NCBI GenBank assembly: GCA_035253825.1 | Contig: DATFBM010000005.1 | Coordinates: 24,457 to 88,456, forward strand | Direction: 5' to 3' | Source: JACCTH01 sp035253825 | Lineage (GTDB): Bacteria; Actinomycetota; Acidimicrobiia; Spongiisociales; ZC4RG35 | Length of the DNA: 64,000 nt | Shown: positions 1 to 8,148 of the stretch, one piece after another | Layout: every line of letters begins with the position of its first letter | Numbering within the stretch: the first letter of the stretch is position 1 | The notes under the pieces: model-generated | The model's database searches: none | Seen by the model: the letters and a program-made list of their open reading frames with translations, nothing else | What the model was told of the DNA's origin: nothing | Position numbers and translations under genes: made by a program

Positions 1-533
1 ATGTCCTGGCCCCGTTCGGTGTGAGAGACCTCGGGGTGGAACTGGACGCCGAAGAGTCCCCGCTCGGGGTCCTCCATCGCCGCCACCTCCGATCCCCGGG
101 ACTGCGCCACGGCTCTAAACCCGGGCGGCGGATTGGCCACCGCATCGCGATGGCTCATCCAGGTGCTGAGCTCGGATGGGAGGCCCGAGAGCAGGAGCGA
201 ACCGGGGGCGATTTCTACCTTGGTTCGACCAAACTCGGCCAGGTCGGTGCGAGCGACCGATCCCCCGGCGAGGTCGGCCAGCAGTTGGTGCCCGTAGCAA
301 ATGCCGAGGATCGGTATCCCGAGTTCGAGGATGGCTGGGTCGATCCGGTAGCTGTCGTCTGCGTATACCGAAGCCGGCCCCCCGGAGAGAATCAATGCCT
401 CGGCCGTCTTATCCCGAATCTGTTCGGCCTTGATCTGGCGGGAAACGATCTCAGAATGGACGTGGGCTTCGCGGACTCGGCGGGCTATCAGTTGGGCGTA
501 CTGGGCACCGAAGTCGACGACGAGAACCGTCAT
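1..533 (-). CDS. guaA: GMP synthase (glutamine-hydrolysing), N-terminal part, runs off window
   Basis: This is the glutamine amidotransferase half of GMP synthase, which makes GMP from XMP in purine synthesis. The 177 visible residues start with VVDFGAQYAQLIARRV. The nucleophile lies in GICYGHQ (Cys79), and the other two triad residues are in FHPEV (His166, Glu168). The ATP-pyrophosphatase and dimerisation domains lie beyond the window edge. The start ATG overlaps the stop of the upstream guaB-like gene as ATGA, so the two are almost certainly one operon and translationally coupled. Both act on IMP-derived nucleotides, which supports the call. The gene is partial only because of the window boundary. 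Confidence 0.95.
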   Translation of the reverse strand, partial: MTVLVVDFGAQYAQLIARRVREAHVHSEIVSRQIKAEQIRDKTAEALILSGGPASVYADDSYRIDPAILELGIPILGICYGHQLLADLAGGSVARTDLAEFGRTKVEIAPGSLLLSGLPSELSTWMSHRDAVANPPPGFRAVAQSRGSEVAAMEDPERGLFGVQFHPEVSHTERGQD

Positions 534-1687
534 CCCATGCCGACTCGTTGCGCCTTTTGCAGTGCCTTGCCCTCGGTTTGCATCGAGGGGGCAAGCATGA
601 TCTCGGCCTTTTGGAAGGCTTTGACGTCCGAGTAGCCGCAGGTGGCCATCGAAACCCGCAGGGCGCCAAAGAGGTTGCGCCGACCATCGTTCTCGTGGGC
701 GGGGCCGACAAGGATCTCGGCCAGCGAACCGAGCCTTCCCACCTGGACCCGGGCGCCGCGGGGCAGGGTGGGATGGAAGGTCGCCATCCCCCAGTGGAAG
801 CCACGACCGGGCGCTTCGTCGGCGCTAGCCAGAGGCGAACCGATCATCACCGCGTCGGCGCCGCAGGCAATGGCCTTGGCGACATCACCTCCGGTGCGCA
901 TGCCGCCATCGGCAATCACCTGCACATAGCGACCGGTCTCGTCCAAATGACGAATCCGAGCACCGGCGGCGTCGGCGATGGCGGTGGCCTGTGGCACTCC
1001 AACTCCCAAAACGCCTCGGGTGGTGCAGGCTGCTCCGGGGCCCACCCCCACCAAGACCCCGGCGGCGCCCGTGCGCATGAGATGAAGGGCGGTGCTGTAG
1101 GAGGCACATCCCCCCACGATCACTGGCAAATCGCAACCGGCGATGTACTCAGCCAGGTTGAGCGGTTCGCTCCGAGCGGAAACGTGCTCGGCCGACACCA
1201 CCGTCCCCTGGATGACCAGAACGTCCAGGCCCCCAGAGAGAGCGGAGGCGCCGAATTCCCGAACCCGTTGCGGGGTGAGGCTGCCAGCAGTTACGACACC
1301 CGACGACTTGATCTCCTCGACTCGTTCCTTGACGAGGTGTTCCTTCACCGGCTCGAGGTAGATCTCCTGCATTCGCTGCGTAGCCTTCTCGGCCGGGAGC
1401 TCGGCAATCTCGTCGAAATACGGCTCGGGGTCCTCGTAGCGGGTCCAGAGACCCTCGAGATTGAGAACACCAAGGCCCCCCAAACGGCCGATGGCGATCG
1501 CAGTCTCCGGACTGATGGCGCCGTCCATCGCCGAGCCCAACATCGGTAGGTCGAAGCGGAAGCCCTCGAGCTGCCAGGAGATATCGACGTCGTCGGGATC
1601 GCGGGTCCTTCGAGAGGGAACGATGGCGATGTCGTCGAACCCGTAGGCCTGACGGGCCGACTTCCCGATGCCGATATCGATCTCCAC
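530..1687 (-). CDS. guaB3: GuaB3-family IMP dehydrogenase-related protein
   Basis: This is a TIM-barrel protein of the IMPDH/GMP reductase family, of the short GuaB3 type common in actinobacteria. It opens with IGKSARQAYGFDDIAIVPSRR and carries a catalytic loop containing CTTRGVLG, with the cysteine expected to attack the purine ring. No CBS domains are present; the length of about 385 residues matches GuaB3 and not the roughly 490 residues of full IMPDH. I chose the GTG at 1687 because AAGGAG lies five bases upstream; in-frame starts at 1693 and 1720 are possible. It overlaps guaA by four bases. Whether GuaB3 proteins act as IMPDH or as a reductase is not settled by sequence alone. Confidence 0.9.
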   Translation of the reverse strand: MEIDIGIGKSARQAYGFDDIAIVPSRRTRDPDDVDISWQLEGFRFDLPMLGSAMDGAISPETAIAIGRLGGLGVLNLEGLWTRYEDPEPYFDEIAELPAEKATQRMQEIYLEPVKEHLVKERVEEIKSSGVVTAGSLTPQRVREFGASALSGGLDVLVIQGTVVSAEHVSARSEPLNLAEYIAGCDLPVIVGGCASYSTALHLMRTGAAGVLVGVGPGAACTTRGVLGVGVPQATAIADAAGARIRHLDETGRYVQVIADGGMRTGGDVAKAIACGADAVMIGSPLASADEAPGRGFHWGMATFHPTLPRGARVQVGRLGSLAEILVGPAHENDGRRNLFGALRVSMATCGYSDVKAFQKAEIMLAPSMQTEGKALQKAQRVGMG

Positions 1688-1774
1688 AATCACTCCTTGG
1701 CCAGCGCAAACCTTGTTCAACCAAGTGTAGGAAGGTCCTCCCTGCTGGCCGGTACCGTGACCTCAGTGGAGGTG

Positions 1775-2479
1775 ATGACCTGGCGGACCCGAGACTTTTG
1801 GCTGGCGATGTTCGCCGGGCTCGTCGGAGCCGCGGTCGTCAGCATCGCTGTTCTGACCCTCGACGGCAGCACGACGGCCCTGCTGGTGACCGCCACCCTC
1901 GCCCAGTATGTCGGTCATCTTGGGGCTCTCTGGCTGCTGGCCAGGCGGCGAGGAGGCCTGGAGTCCCTCGGGCTAAACATCGAGGTGAGCGACCTTCGTT
2001 ACATCTTTCTAGGCCTGCTACTCCAGATAGCCGTTCCCATCATCTTCTTCCCCATTGCTCAGGCAGTGACCGAGGGGGAAGGAGGCCAGATCATCAGCGC
2101 TCAACTCCGCGCCCTCGACACCACTTACGCCAAAGTGGTCATGGCGGGCGTCTTGACCGTGCTGACCCCGCTCACGGAGGAGTTGCTCTTCCGGGGAGTG
2201 CTCCAACGCTCTTTGGGAACCGGGCGGCGAGCGATCTGGATGACCGCCCTTATATTCGCCGCCTTCCATCTGCTTGGGCTGAGCGGCGACTTCCTCAGGA
2301 GCCTGGTCCTGACCATGCCGACCTTCCTCGTCATCGGCCTAGTGCTGTCCTATGTGACAGTTCGGCAAAAACGCCTGGGGCCGGCGATCTTTATCCACTC
2401 CGGCGTCAACCTGCTCGCCATGGTGGTCGTCTTCCTACCGCCCGAGCTCGTCGAAGAGATCGTCTCCCGGCAAACCTAA
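1775..2479 (+). CDS. CPBP-family intramembrane metalloprotease (Abi/CAAX-like)
   Basis: This is a polytopic membrane protein of about 235 residues with the CPBP signature in order: EELLFRGVL (the EExxxR motif), then FAAFHL and HSGVNL. These supply the glutamates and histidines of the proposed active site. The family includes CAAX prenyl proteases and bacteriocin self-immunity proteins; the substrate here cannot be told. The start is uncertain: ATG 1775 has GGAGG only two bases upstream, and GTG 1757 or 1697 are alternatives in frame. It is divergent from guaB3 and convergent with trpS. Its stop codon lies inside the left arm of the palindrome at 2472-2520. Confidence 0.85.
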   Translation: MTWRTRDFWLAMFAGLVGAAVVSIAVLTLDGSTTALLVTATLAQYVGHLGALWLLARRRGGLESLGLNIEVSDLRYIFLGLLLQIAVPIIFFPIAQAVTEGEGGQIISAQLRALDTTYAKVVMAGVLTVLTPLTEELLFRGVLQRSLGTGRRAIWMTALIFAAFHLLGLSGDFLRSLVLTMPTFLVIGLVLSYVTVRQKRLGPAIFIHSGVNLLAMVVVFLPPELVEEIVSRQT

Positions 2480-2520
2480 GGTTCCAGGCCGCGGAAACCG
2501 CCGGCTAGAACCTTAGGTTT
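2472..2520. terminator. Palindrome between convergent CPBP protease and trpS genes
   Basis: A perfect 13-base inverted repeat (arms 2472-2484 and 2508-2520) encloses a GC-rich inner stem built from GCCG-CGG and CCG-CGGC around an AAA loop. It starts inside the CPBP stop codon and ends 15 bases before the trpS stop, so it can serve transcripts from both sides. There is no long T-run. A bidirectional terminator or transcript-end stabiliser is the natural reading. Confidence 0.65.
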
Positions 2521-2534
2521 CGGTGAGGCTGGGG

Positions 2535-3521
2535 CTAGTTGGCGCCCAGGCCAACCGCCTTACGCACCAGACGCATGGTCGCCTCGGCCCGGGAGCGAGC
2601 GTCGAGGGCGGCCTTTTGCATCAGTCGAGCCACTTCGGCGTCATCGGCCTGCTTGAACCGTCCCCGGATCGGAGCGAGCCGTTCGACCACCGCTTCGGCC
2701 ACCGCTTTCTTGAAGGGCCCGTAGCCGGCATCGCCAAACTCCGACTCGAGTTCGGCTATGGGGCGGCCCGAGGAGAAAGACATCAGCTCCAGCAGGTTCG
2801 AGATCCCCGGCTTCTCGTCCCAGTCGTAACGTACCTTGCGGTCGGAGTCGGTGACAGCTCCCATCACCTTCCGCCGAGTGGTATCCGGGTCTTCGGTGAG
2901 ACCTATGTACGAGTCGGGATCGGGATCGGTCTTCGACATCTTGGCCATGGGGTTTTGTAGGGACATCACCCGGGCGCCAAGTTCGGGTGTGATCCGCTCC
3001 GGCAAGGGGAAAAGCTCTCCGAAGCGACCGTTGAAGCGAACCACGAGATCGCGGGTGAGCTCGAGGTGCTGGGTTTGATCATCCCCCACCGGCACGGCAT
3101 TGACGCGGTGGATGAGGATGTCGGCGGCCATCAACACCGGATAGGAGAGGAGTCCCAGGTTCTGACCGGACTTATCCGACTTCTCCTTGTATTGAATCAT
3201 GCGCTCCAGCTGACCAATCCCGGCCAGCGTGCCCAGGATCCATGCCAGCTCGGCATGTTGGGGTACCTGACTCTGCATGTAGAAGAGCGAGCGCTTGGGA
3301 TCGACGCCGGAAGCCAGTACCACCTTGGCCGTGTGAAGGCGGCTGCGCTCGAACTCGGCCGGGTCATAGGGCACCGACATGGCGTGAAGATCCACCACGC
3401 AATAGAACGTCTCGTAGGTGTCTTGCATCTTCACCCAGTTGTCGAGGGCCCCCATCAAAGTTCCCAGGTGAAGCTCCCCGGTGGGTTGGATGCCCGAGAA
3501 CACCCGGGGACGGTCGCTCAT
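2535..3521 (-). CDS. trpS: Tryptophanyl-tRNA synthetase
   Basis: This enzyme charges tRNA-Trp in the cytoplasm. At 328 residues it is the usual bacterial length. The class I signatures are both present: PTGELHLGTLMGAL near residue 13 (HIGH-type motif) and KMSKT near residue 194, within the stretch AKMSKTDPDPDSYI. The start codon ATG 3521 has a purine-rich AGGAGAAAG stretch just upstream on the minus strand. The gene stands on its own strand run, downstream of the histidine kinase gene and separated from it by 76 bases that contain a diverged copy of the GGGTCGC repeat. I see no leader peptide or T-box in that gap. Confidence 0.96.
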   Translation of the reverse strand: MSDRPRVFSGIQPTGELHLGTLMGALDNWVKMQDTYETFYCVVDLHAMSVPYDPAEFERSRLHTAKVVLASGVDPKRSLFYMQSQVPQHAELAWILGTLAGIGQLERMIQYKEKSDKSGQNLGLLSYPVLMAADILIHRVNAVPVGDDQTQHLELTRDLVVRFNGRFGELFPLPERITPELGARVMSLQNPMAKMSKTDPDPDSYIGLTEDPDTTRRKVMGAVTDSDRKVRYDWDEKPGISNLLELMSFSSGRPIAELESEFGDAGYGPFKKAVAEAVVERLAPIRGRFKQADDAEVARLMQKAALDARSRAEATMRLVRKAVGLGAN

Positions 3522-3539
3522 CTTTCTCCTTCTCGCCGT

Positions 3540-3592
3540 TCTGTGGGCTCACAGATAGGCACAACCGTCCTGCGAACCCTGGGTCGCCTAAG
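3540..3592. repeat. GGGTCGC-type intergenic repeat, copy A (degenerate)
   Basis: The segment begins TTCTGTGGGCT, contains GATAGG and ends ACCCTGGGTCGC. The same landmarks in the same order occur at 41324-41373, and the second half recurs in inverse orientation at 11302-11354. Unlike those copies it has lost most of its hairpin symmetry. It fills the gap between the histidine kinase stop and trpS start. Confidence 0.5.
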
Positions 3593-3597
3593 ACTAT

Positions 3598-5304
3598 CTA
3601 TGAGGCGAGATGGCTCGGTACGGCTCGGACCGGGGGTCGGACAGCGCTCGGTTCGGGCCGCAACCGATCGGGGAGGACGAGTCGGAAGCAAGCGCCGCCG
3701 AGGAGCTTCGAGCGCTCGTAGGTGGCGGTTCCCCCGTGGCGGCGAACGACCAGGTCGACCACCGAGAGCCCGATCCCCGAACCGGGGGTCGTGGCGTTGA
3801 GGCGATTTGCACCCCGTTCAAACTGCTCCCAGATCGCCAGTTCGTACTTGCGGGGAACACCGGGTCCATCGTCGTGAACCTCGATTACCAAATCGGCGCC
3901 TTCGGAGCGGCCAATCACGAGAGCCTTGCCACCGCCGTAACGAAAGGCGTTCACGATCAAGTTGTCTAGGGCCTGGCGAAGCCGGTCGGCATCGGCGAAA
4001 GCCACCAAATCCGGTTCGACTTGCACCTCGAGATCCCGATCCTGGCGGGCGAGTCGGCGCGCCGATTCGTCCACCATCTGATTCACCGAGACCTCTGACT
4101 CAGCGAGCTCCAGGGTGTTCGACTCGCGGGCCAGGAGGAGCAGGTCGGCCACGATCCGGGACATGTAGAGCGACTGCTGGCGCACGATCGAGATCAGCTC
4201 CTTGCGCTCCTTCGCGCCCAGTTCAATCGTGGTGTCATCGAGTACCTCGAGAAACCCGACCATGGCGGTTAGCGGAGTGCGCAGCTCATGGGATACCGAG
4301 GAGACCAGGCCGCGCCGTTGCTCGCTCACCAGGCTGCGGTAGTCCCGAAGTGCAACGAGCTGTCGAATTACCACCAGAGCCCCGATCCCCAGCCCCATGA
4401 CCAGCAGGATGGCAATGTCGGAATCAATGTCGCTGAGCCATACCTGTCTGACCACAGCCAGCAGCGCGACCACCATGGCGCTATATGGAGCCACCATCGC
4501 CCAAAGCGGCTGGCGCCGATCGGCGTACTCCTTGGGCTTCATGCGGTGACGAATCTGGGAGGCAGCCACCAGCTGCAGAAGCGAAGCCGCCAGGAAAAAG
4601 CGGAAATCAGGTTGAGCGGCGGTCAAAGACTCACCTATGCCGGAGCTGAGCAATCTGAGGTCCGCCAGGGCCTGAACACACATCGCCATGCCAAGAGCAA
4701 CGATGCGGATGTCAAAGCGCCAGGCCGAGCGACGAATGGTGACGATCATTGCCACCACCACCATGAGCGAGTCGAGCAGGGGATATCCGATCCCGGCCAC
4801 TCTTTCCCAGAAAGTGGCACTCGCTAAGTGGACACGGATTCCTGGGAGAAAGAAGACAACCAGGAGTATCGCCACCGATAGGGCGCCGATGGCTCCATCG
4901 AGAAAGATTCGCACCCGGCTCTGGAGCCCGCCGACGTGGGGCATGACGAGGAAGCCCACGATCGCAAAGGAGTAAGCGGTGAGGAACGCCAAGTCATGAA
5001 GCCCGAAGACAGGTAGCGCTCCAGCCGAGGCCAAGGCACCTGTCACCCCGACCGTGGTCGCAGCGATCAGGAATCCGGTTCCCACCAGTCGCCAGGCCAT
5101 GGCTTCCCGGTCGGGGTGAACTCGGGCGCCGCGCAGGATGAGAACCGATGAAACCCCGGTGCCGAGGAAGAGGCCGACGAGGCCGATCTCGAAAAACCTG
5201 GTGTGATCAACCAGCGCTAGGAGCCAGCCCGTGGCGGCAGGTATCGCCCCGACGAGCAACAGCACTCGACGCCAAACACCGCGGTTTCCGCCTTCAGTAC
5301 CCAC
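3598..5304 (-). CDS. Membrane sensor histidine kinase
   Basis: This is a 568-residue sensor kinase. The N-terminal ~300 residues are hydrophobic with about nine likely membrane segments and no recognisable periplasmic sensor domain, so the signal may be sensed within the membrane. A HisKA dimerisation domain follows with the phospho-acceptor in VSHELRTPLTAMVGFLEVL (near residue 340). The HATPase domain then shows N box NLIVNAFRYGGG, G1 DDGPGVP and G2 GSGIGLSVV. No response regulator gene is next to it, so it is an orphan here. The partner and stimulus are unknown. Confidence 0.9.
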   Translation of the reverse strand: MGTEGGNRGVWRRVLLLVGAIPAATGWLLALVDHTRFFEIGLVGLFLGTGVSSVLILRGARVHPDREAMAWRLVGTGFLIAATTVGVTGALASAGALPVFGLHDLAFLTAYSFAIVGFLVMPHVGGLQSRVRIFLDGAIGALSVAILLVVFFLPGIRVHLASATFWERVAGIGYPLLDSLMVVVAMIVTIRRSAWRFDIRIVALGMAMCVQALADLRLLSSGIGESLTAAQPDFRFFLAASLLQLVAASQIRHRMKPKEYADRRQPLWAMVAPYSAMVVALLAVVRQVWLSDIDSDIAILLVMGLGIGALVVIRQLVALRDYRSLVSEQRRGLVSSVSHELRTPLTAMVGFLEVLDDTTIELGAKERKELISIVRQQSLYMSRIVADLLLLARESNTLELAESEVSVNQMVDESARRLARQDRDLEVQVEPDLVAFADADRLRQALDNLIVNAFRYGGGKALVIGRSEGADLVIEVHDDGPGVPRKYELAIWEQFERGANRLNATTPGSGIGLSVVDLVVRRHGGTATYERSKLLGGACFRLVLPDRLRPEPSAVRPPVRAVPSHLAS

Positions 5305-5331
5305 AAAGTGGGTTATCGGATGGGTTTCAGG

Positions 5332-6651
5332 CTAGGAAAAGGGTCGATCCGCACCACTGGCGGCGGTGAGATCGATCTCGATTTCGGTCTCGCCGGTGAC
5401 GATTGCCAGCTCGTCGCGCAGGGTCTCGATCATTTCCAGGATCTGGTCGTCGGAATGGTTGAGGGTGTTGGTGAAACGGACTCCGCTCTGCCTCATGGGC
5501 ACCGCCGGAAACCCGGCGATGTTGAGATAGAAGCCGCGATCCATCATCCGCCGGCAGAGCTCGGTGGCGCGAGTGAAGCTTCCGACTTTGACAAACCAGA
5601 GTGGCGTCGCATCGGTCGGCATCACCGGCAGGCCGGAGGTATCGAGGGCGCCCTGCACCAGCTCGATTTGCCTGCCAAGAGCCCCCTGTCGCTCGCTTTG
5701 CTCGTCGGAGAGGTGGATGTCGGCGGCCGCCACCGACGCCCCAAGCTCGGCGGGATGCAGGGGACCGCTAAAGGTCAATGTGCTGCCCACCGAGAGCACC
5801 CGGGCCGCCATCTGGTCGTTGGGAAAGGCCAGGGCCGCGCCTCCGCTGCCCCAGGACTTTGCCAGGGAAAACGAGAGCACCAGTCGCGGATGCCAGGGCA
5901 TCTGCCCAAGAATCCAGCCGCGACCGTGCTTTCCCTTCCAGCCAAATCCATGAGCATCGTCGAAATACATGTAGAGGTTCTGGTATTGATCAAGGATGCG
6001 TGAATAGGCGGCCACCGGAGCGGCATCACCGAACATCGAGTAGATCCCATCGGCCAGGAACCAGACGTGGCGATAGCGCGACGCCTCCCGGGCCAGAGTC
6101 TCATCGAGGGCAGCTATATCGTTGTGGGGTACTGCGAGGACCGGGATCCCGACCGAGCCGACCACCTTGGCCGCAAGATGCAATGAGGCGTGAGCCTGGG
6201 TGTCGACCAAGAGCGCGTCCTCTTCGCCGACCAGAGTGGGGATGGCTGCCAGATGGGCGAGAGTGGTTGTGGAAACGATGATCACCGGGGCCCCGATGAT
6301 CTGGCGCAACCGCTGCTCGAGATCGGTATAGAGATCGACCGAGGTGTAGACCGCCGACGACGAGTAGACCGTTCCAAAGCGATCGATCGCCATCTTGGCG
6401 CCTTCTTTCAATCGCTTATCGGTGTTGAGGCCGAGGTAGGCGCACGAACCGAAATTGAGTAGCCGCCGTCCACCTACCGTGATGTAGGCCGCATCGAGGT
6501 CATGGTCTTCGATGCGAACGCGCACCAGGCCCGCATCGCGGGCGGCCAGGGCGTAACGCTCAAAGAGGGATAAGAAACGCTCCTGGGCGGAAGCGTCGGT
6601 TGTTCGCACGGCAATCTCCTCGGTTGCTCCGCCCGACGAGTCGCCTCCCAA
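5332..6651 (-). CDS. PLP-dependent alpha-oxoamine synthase / class II aminotransferase
   Basis: This is a fold-type I PLP enzyme of the family containing serine palmitoyltransferase, 2-amino-3-ketobutyrate CoA ligase and 8-amino-7-oxononanoate synthase. Visible signatures are LLNFGSCAYLGL near residue 65, the cofactor-contacting DDAHGFGWKG and the Schiff-base lysine in SFSLAKSWGSGGAAL. Length is 439 residues, slightly long because of an N-terminal extension of about 50 residues before the core. Such stand-alone homologues are often labelled serine palmitoyltransferase-like. No sphingolipid or biotin genes flank it, so the acyl substrate cannot be assigned. Confidence 0.85.
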   Translation of the reverse strand: MGGDSSGGATEEIAVRTTDASAQERFLSLFERYALAARDAGLVRVRIEDHDLDAAYITVGGRRLLNFGSCAYLGLNTDKRLKEGAKMAIDRFGTVYSSSAVYTSVDLYTDLEQRLRQIIGAPVIIVSTTTLAHLAAIPTLVGEEDALLVDTQAHASLHLAAKVVGSVGIPVLAVPHNDIAALDETLAREASRYRHVWFLADGIYSMFGDAAPVAAYSRILDQYQNLYMYFDDAHGFGWKGKHGRGWILGQMPWHPRLVLSFSLAKSWGSGGAALAFPNDQMAARVLSVGSTLTFSGPLHPAELGASVAAADIHLSDEQSERQGALGRQIELVQGALDTSGLPVMPTDATPLWFVKVGSFTRATELCRRMMDRGFYLNIAGFPAVPMRQSGVRFTNTLNHSDDQILEMIETLRDELAIVTGETEIEIDLTAASGADRPFS

Positions 6652-6712
6652 GCCCAGCGTGGCTCTAAACGAGGCTCAGACGATAAAGGGAATTTCGCGA
6701 TCTGCCAACAAC

Positions 6713-7954
6713 TCAGATCAGGCGAGCACGGCGGCGATTGCGCGACGAACCTCGTTTGCGCAACTCAGGCAACTCACCGGGGTGGAAGGAAACGAGGTCG
6801 TCGAGGCGCTCGTCGTTCGAGTACATCCTCACCACGGGCGTCCGCAGCCCCGCTTCCTTCATGATCCAACCCGCGGTCTCAAGTTGTTCGTTGCTCACCA
6901 GGGTGACGACGAGACCAGCTTCCCCGGCCCGAGCAGTTCGGCCTGAGCGGTGAACGTAGGTAGTCGAGTCCTCGGGGAGGTCGTAGTGCACGACAATGTC
7001 GACGCCCTCTATATCGAGGCCGCGAGCGGCGACATTGGTCGCGACCAGAACCGGCACGCGTCCGCTCCGGAACTGCCGAAGCGCCTTCTCGCGCTGGCTT
7101 TGGTCTAGATCGCCGTGAATTGCCTTGGCGCTGATCGAGAGCTGGCGGAGGTCGGCGGCCACCCGATCGCAGCCTCGCTTGGTCCGGACGAAGACGAGTG
7201 TGCGAGCAGCCGACCGGGAAATCCGAGCCGTGACCCGCGCCTTGTCCGTCGACTGCACTTCAAGGAAGCGGTGGACGGATGACTCGACGGTGACCCGGGT
7301 GGAAGTGACCTCATGAAAGATCGGTTCTTTCATGTAGTTGCGGACCAGCACCTGAACCCGGTGGTCGAGCGTGGCCGAGAAGAGCATTGTCTGGTGGACG
7401 GCAGATACCTGACGCATGATCGACTGCACCTGAGGGAGGAAGCCGAGATCGGCCATCTCATCGGCTTCGTCGATCACGAGGATCTCGAGGTGATCGAGGT
7501 GCACCGTCTCCCGCTCGAGCAAGTCGATCAGGCGAGCGGGGGTGGCGACGATCACCTCGACTCCGCTGGCCAGTGTCTTGACTTGCTCTCGCACCGACGT
7601 TCCCCCGTAGACCGCTAGGACCCGCTTCCCCTTGATCCGTGCAAGTGGTTCCAGGGTCTCAGCCACTTGTGCCGCCAACTCGCGAGTGGGCACCACCACC
7701 AACCCCCGCGGTCGTCGGGGTTGGGCAGCTCCGATCATCTCCAGCATCGGCAACCCGAAGGCAAGAGTCTTCCCCGATCCGGTCTTGGCCTTTCCGCAGA
7801 TATCACGGCCGGCCAGGGCATCGGGGATGGTCAAGGCCTGAATGGGAAAGGCCCCGACGATGCCCTCCGATTCGAGCACTTCGATCAATTCAGGGGACAC
7901 TCCCAAGCCCTCGAAGGAAGGCGCTAACTCTTTACGTTCGACCGCGGAAACCAC
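6713..7954 (-). CDS. DEAD-box ATP-dependent RNA helicase
   Basis: This is a cytoplasmic RNA helicase with all the core motifs in order: Q-motif region FPIQALTIPDAL, Walker A AKTGSGKT, PTRELAAQ, Walker B IDEADEMADLG, SAT, and the C-terminal HRSGRTARAG. The C-terminal tail is short and basic (RKRGSSRNRRRARLI), a likely RNA-binding extension. I placed the start at GTG 7954, with GAGG five bases upstream, giving 413 residues; an upstream in-frame start at 8011 is possible but would run through leader-like sequence. It is divergent from the citramalate synthase gene and its attenuator region. Likely roles are ribosome assembly or mRNA turnover. Confidence 0.93.
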   Translation of the reverse strand: MVSAVERKELAPSFEGLGVSPELIEVLESEGIVGAFPIQALTIPDALAGRDICGKAKTGSGKTLAFGLPMLEMIGAAQPRRPRGLVVVPTRELAAQVAETLEPLARIKGKRVLAVYGGTSVREQVKTLASGVEVIVATPARLIDLLERETVHLDHLEILVIDEADEMADLGFLPQVQSIMRQVSAVHQTMLFSATLDHRVQVLVRNYMKEPIFHEVTSTRVTVESSVHRFLEVQSTDKARVTARISRSAARTLVFVRTKRGCDRVAADLRQLSISAKAIHGDLDQSQREKALRQFRSGRVPVLVATNVAARGLDIEGVDIVVHYDLPEDSTTYVHRSGRTARAGEAGLVVTLVSNEQLETAGWIMKEAGLRTPVVRMYSNDERLDDLVSFHPGELPELRKRGSSRNRRRARLI

Positions 7955-8031
7955 AAACACCTCATTGGATAGAACAGCCGCTGGCGATCGGCTGTTGACT
8001 CGCGCCCCCATCGGGACGATACTTCGGGCAG

Positions 8032-8067
8032 ATGACCGCCCGTTACTACACCATCATTATCGCATAG
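8032..8067 (+). CDS. Candidate isoleucine leader peptide of the cimA attenuator
   Basis: The reading frame encodes MTARYYTIIIA and stops at TAG 8065-8067. Three consecutive isoleucine codons (8053-8061) lie just before the stop. It precedes a hairpin and an intrinsic terminator, and the next gene is citramalate synthase, the first committed step of threonine-independent isoleucine synthesis. This is the architecture of amino-acid attenuation: a ribosome starved of Ile-tRNA stalls on the run and alters downstream RNA folding. The ribosome-binding site is only a weak GGGCAG next to the ATG. The call rests on sequence pattern alone. Confidence 0.7.
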   Translation: MTARYYTIIIA

Positions 8068-8068
8068 G

Positions 8069-8123
8069 CGCACGCCACAATCTGGCGTGTGCCTTCGACC
8101 CTTCGCCCAGCGAAGGGTTTTTT
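8069..8123 (+). promoter_or_regulatory. Transcription attenuator of citramalate synthase: leader hairpin plus intrinsic terminator
   Basis: Right after the leader stop, GCACGCCA (8070-8077) can pair with TGGCGTGTGC (8082-8091) with one bulged base. The terminator follows: CCCTTCG (8099-8105), a five-base loop and CGAAGGG (8111-8117), then six T residues (8118-8123). A ribosome held on the Ile codons would cover the first arm and free TGGCG to pair with CGCCCA (8104-8109) at the base of the terminator, which would open it. This antiterminator pairing is inferred and fairly weak; the terminator itself is unambiguous. Termination only 25 bases before a start codon makes regulation the only sensible purpose. 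Confidence 0.75.
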
Positions 8124-8148
8124 GTTGCCATACCGAAAAGAGACCCCC

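Noticed and set aside
548..1549. A 333-codon plus-strand frame opposite guaB3
   Set aside because: It lies fully within a conserved IMPDH-family gene and encodes Gly/His/Arg-rich sequence without any motif.
3522..3597. Possible T-box or Trp leader before trpS
   Set aside because: The gap is only 76 bases, holds a degenerate repeat, and has no Trp codon run, T-box sequence or terminator.
8070..8123. The terminator before cimA as a simple end of a leftward or rightward upstream gene
   Set aside because: The upstream gene runs the other way and the T-run is on the plus strand, so no gene ends here; with the Ile leader peptide, attenuation explains it.
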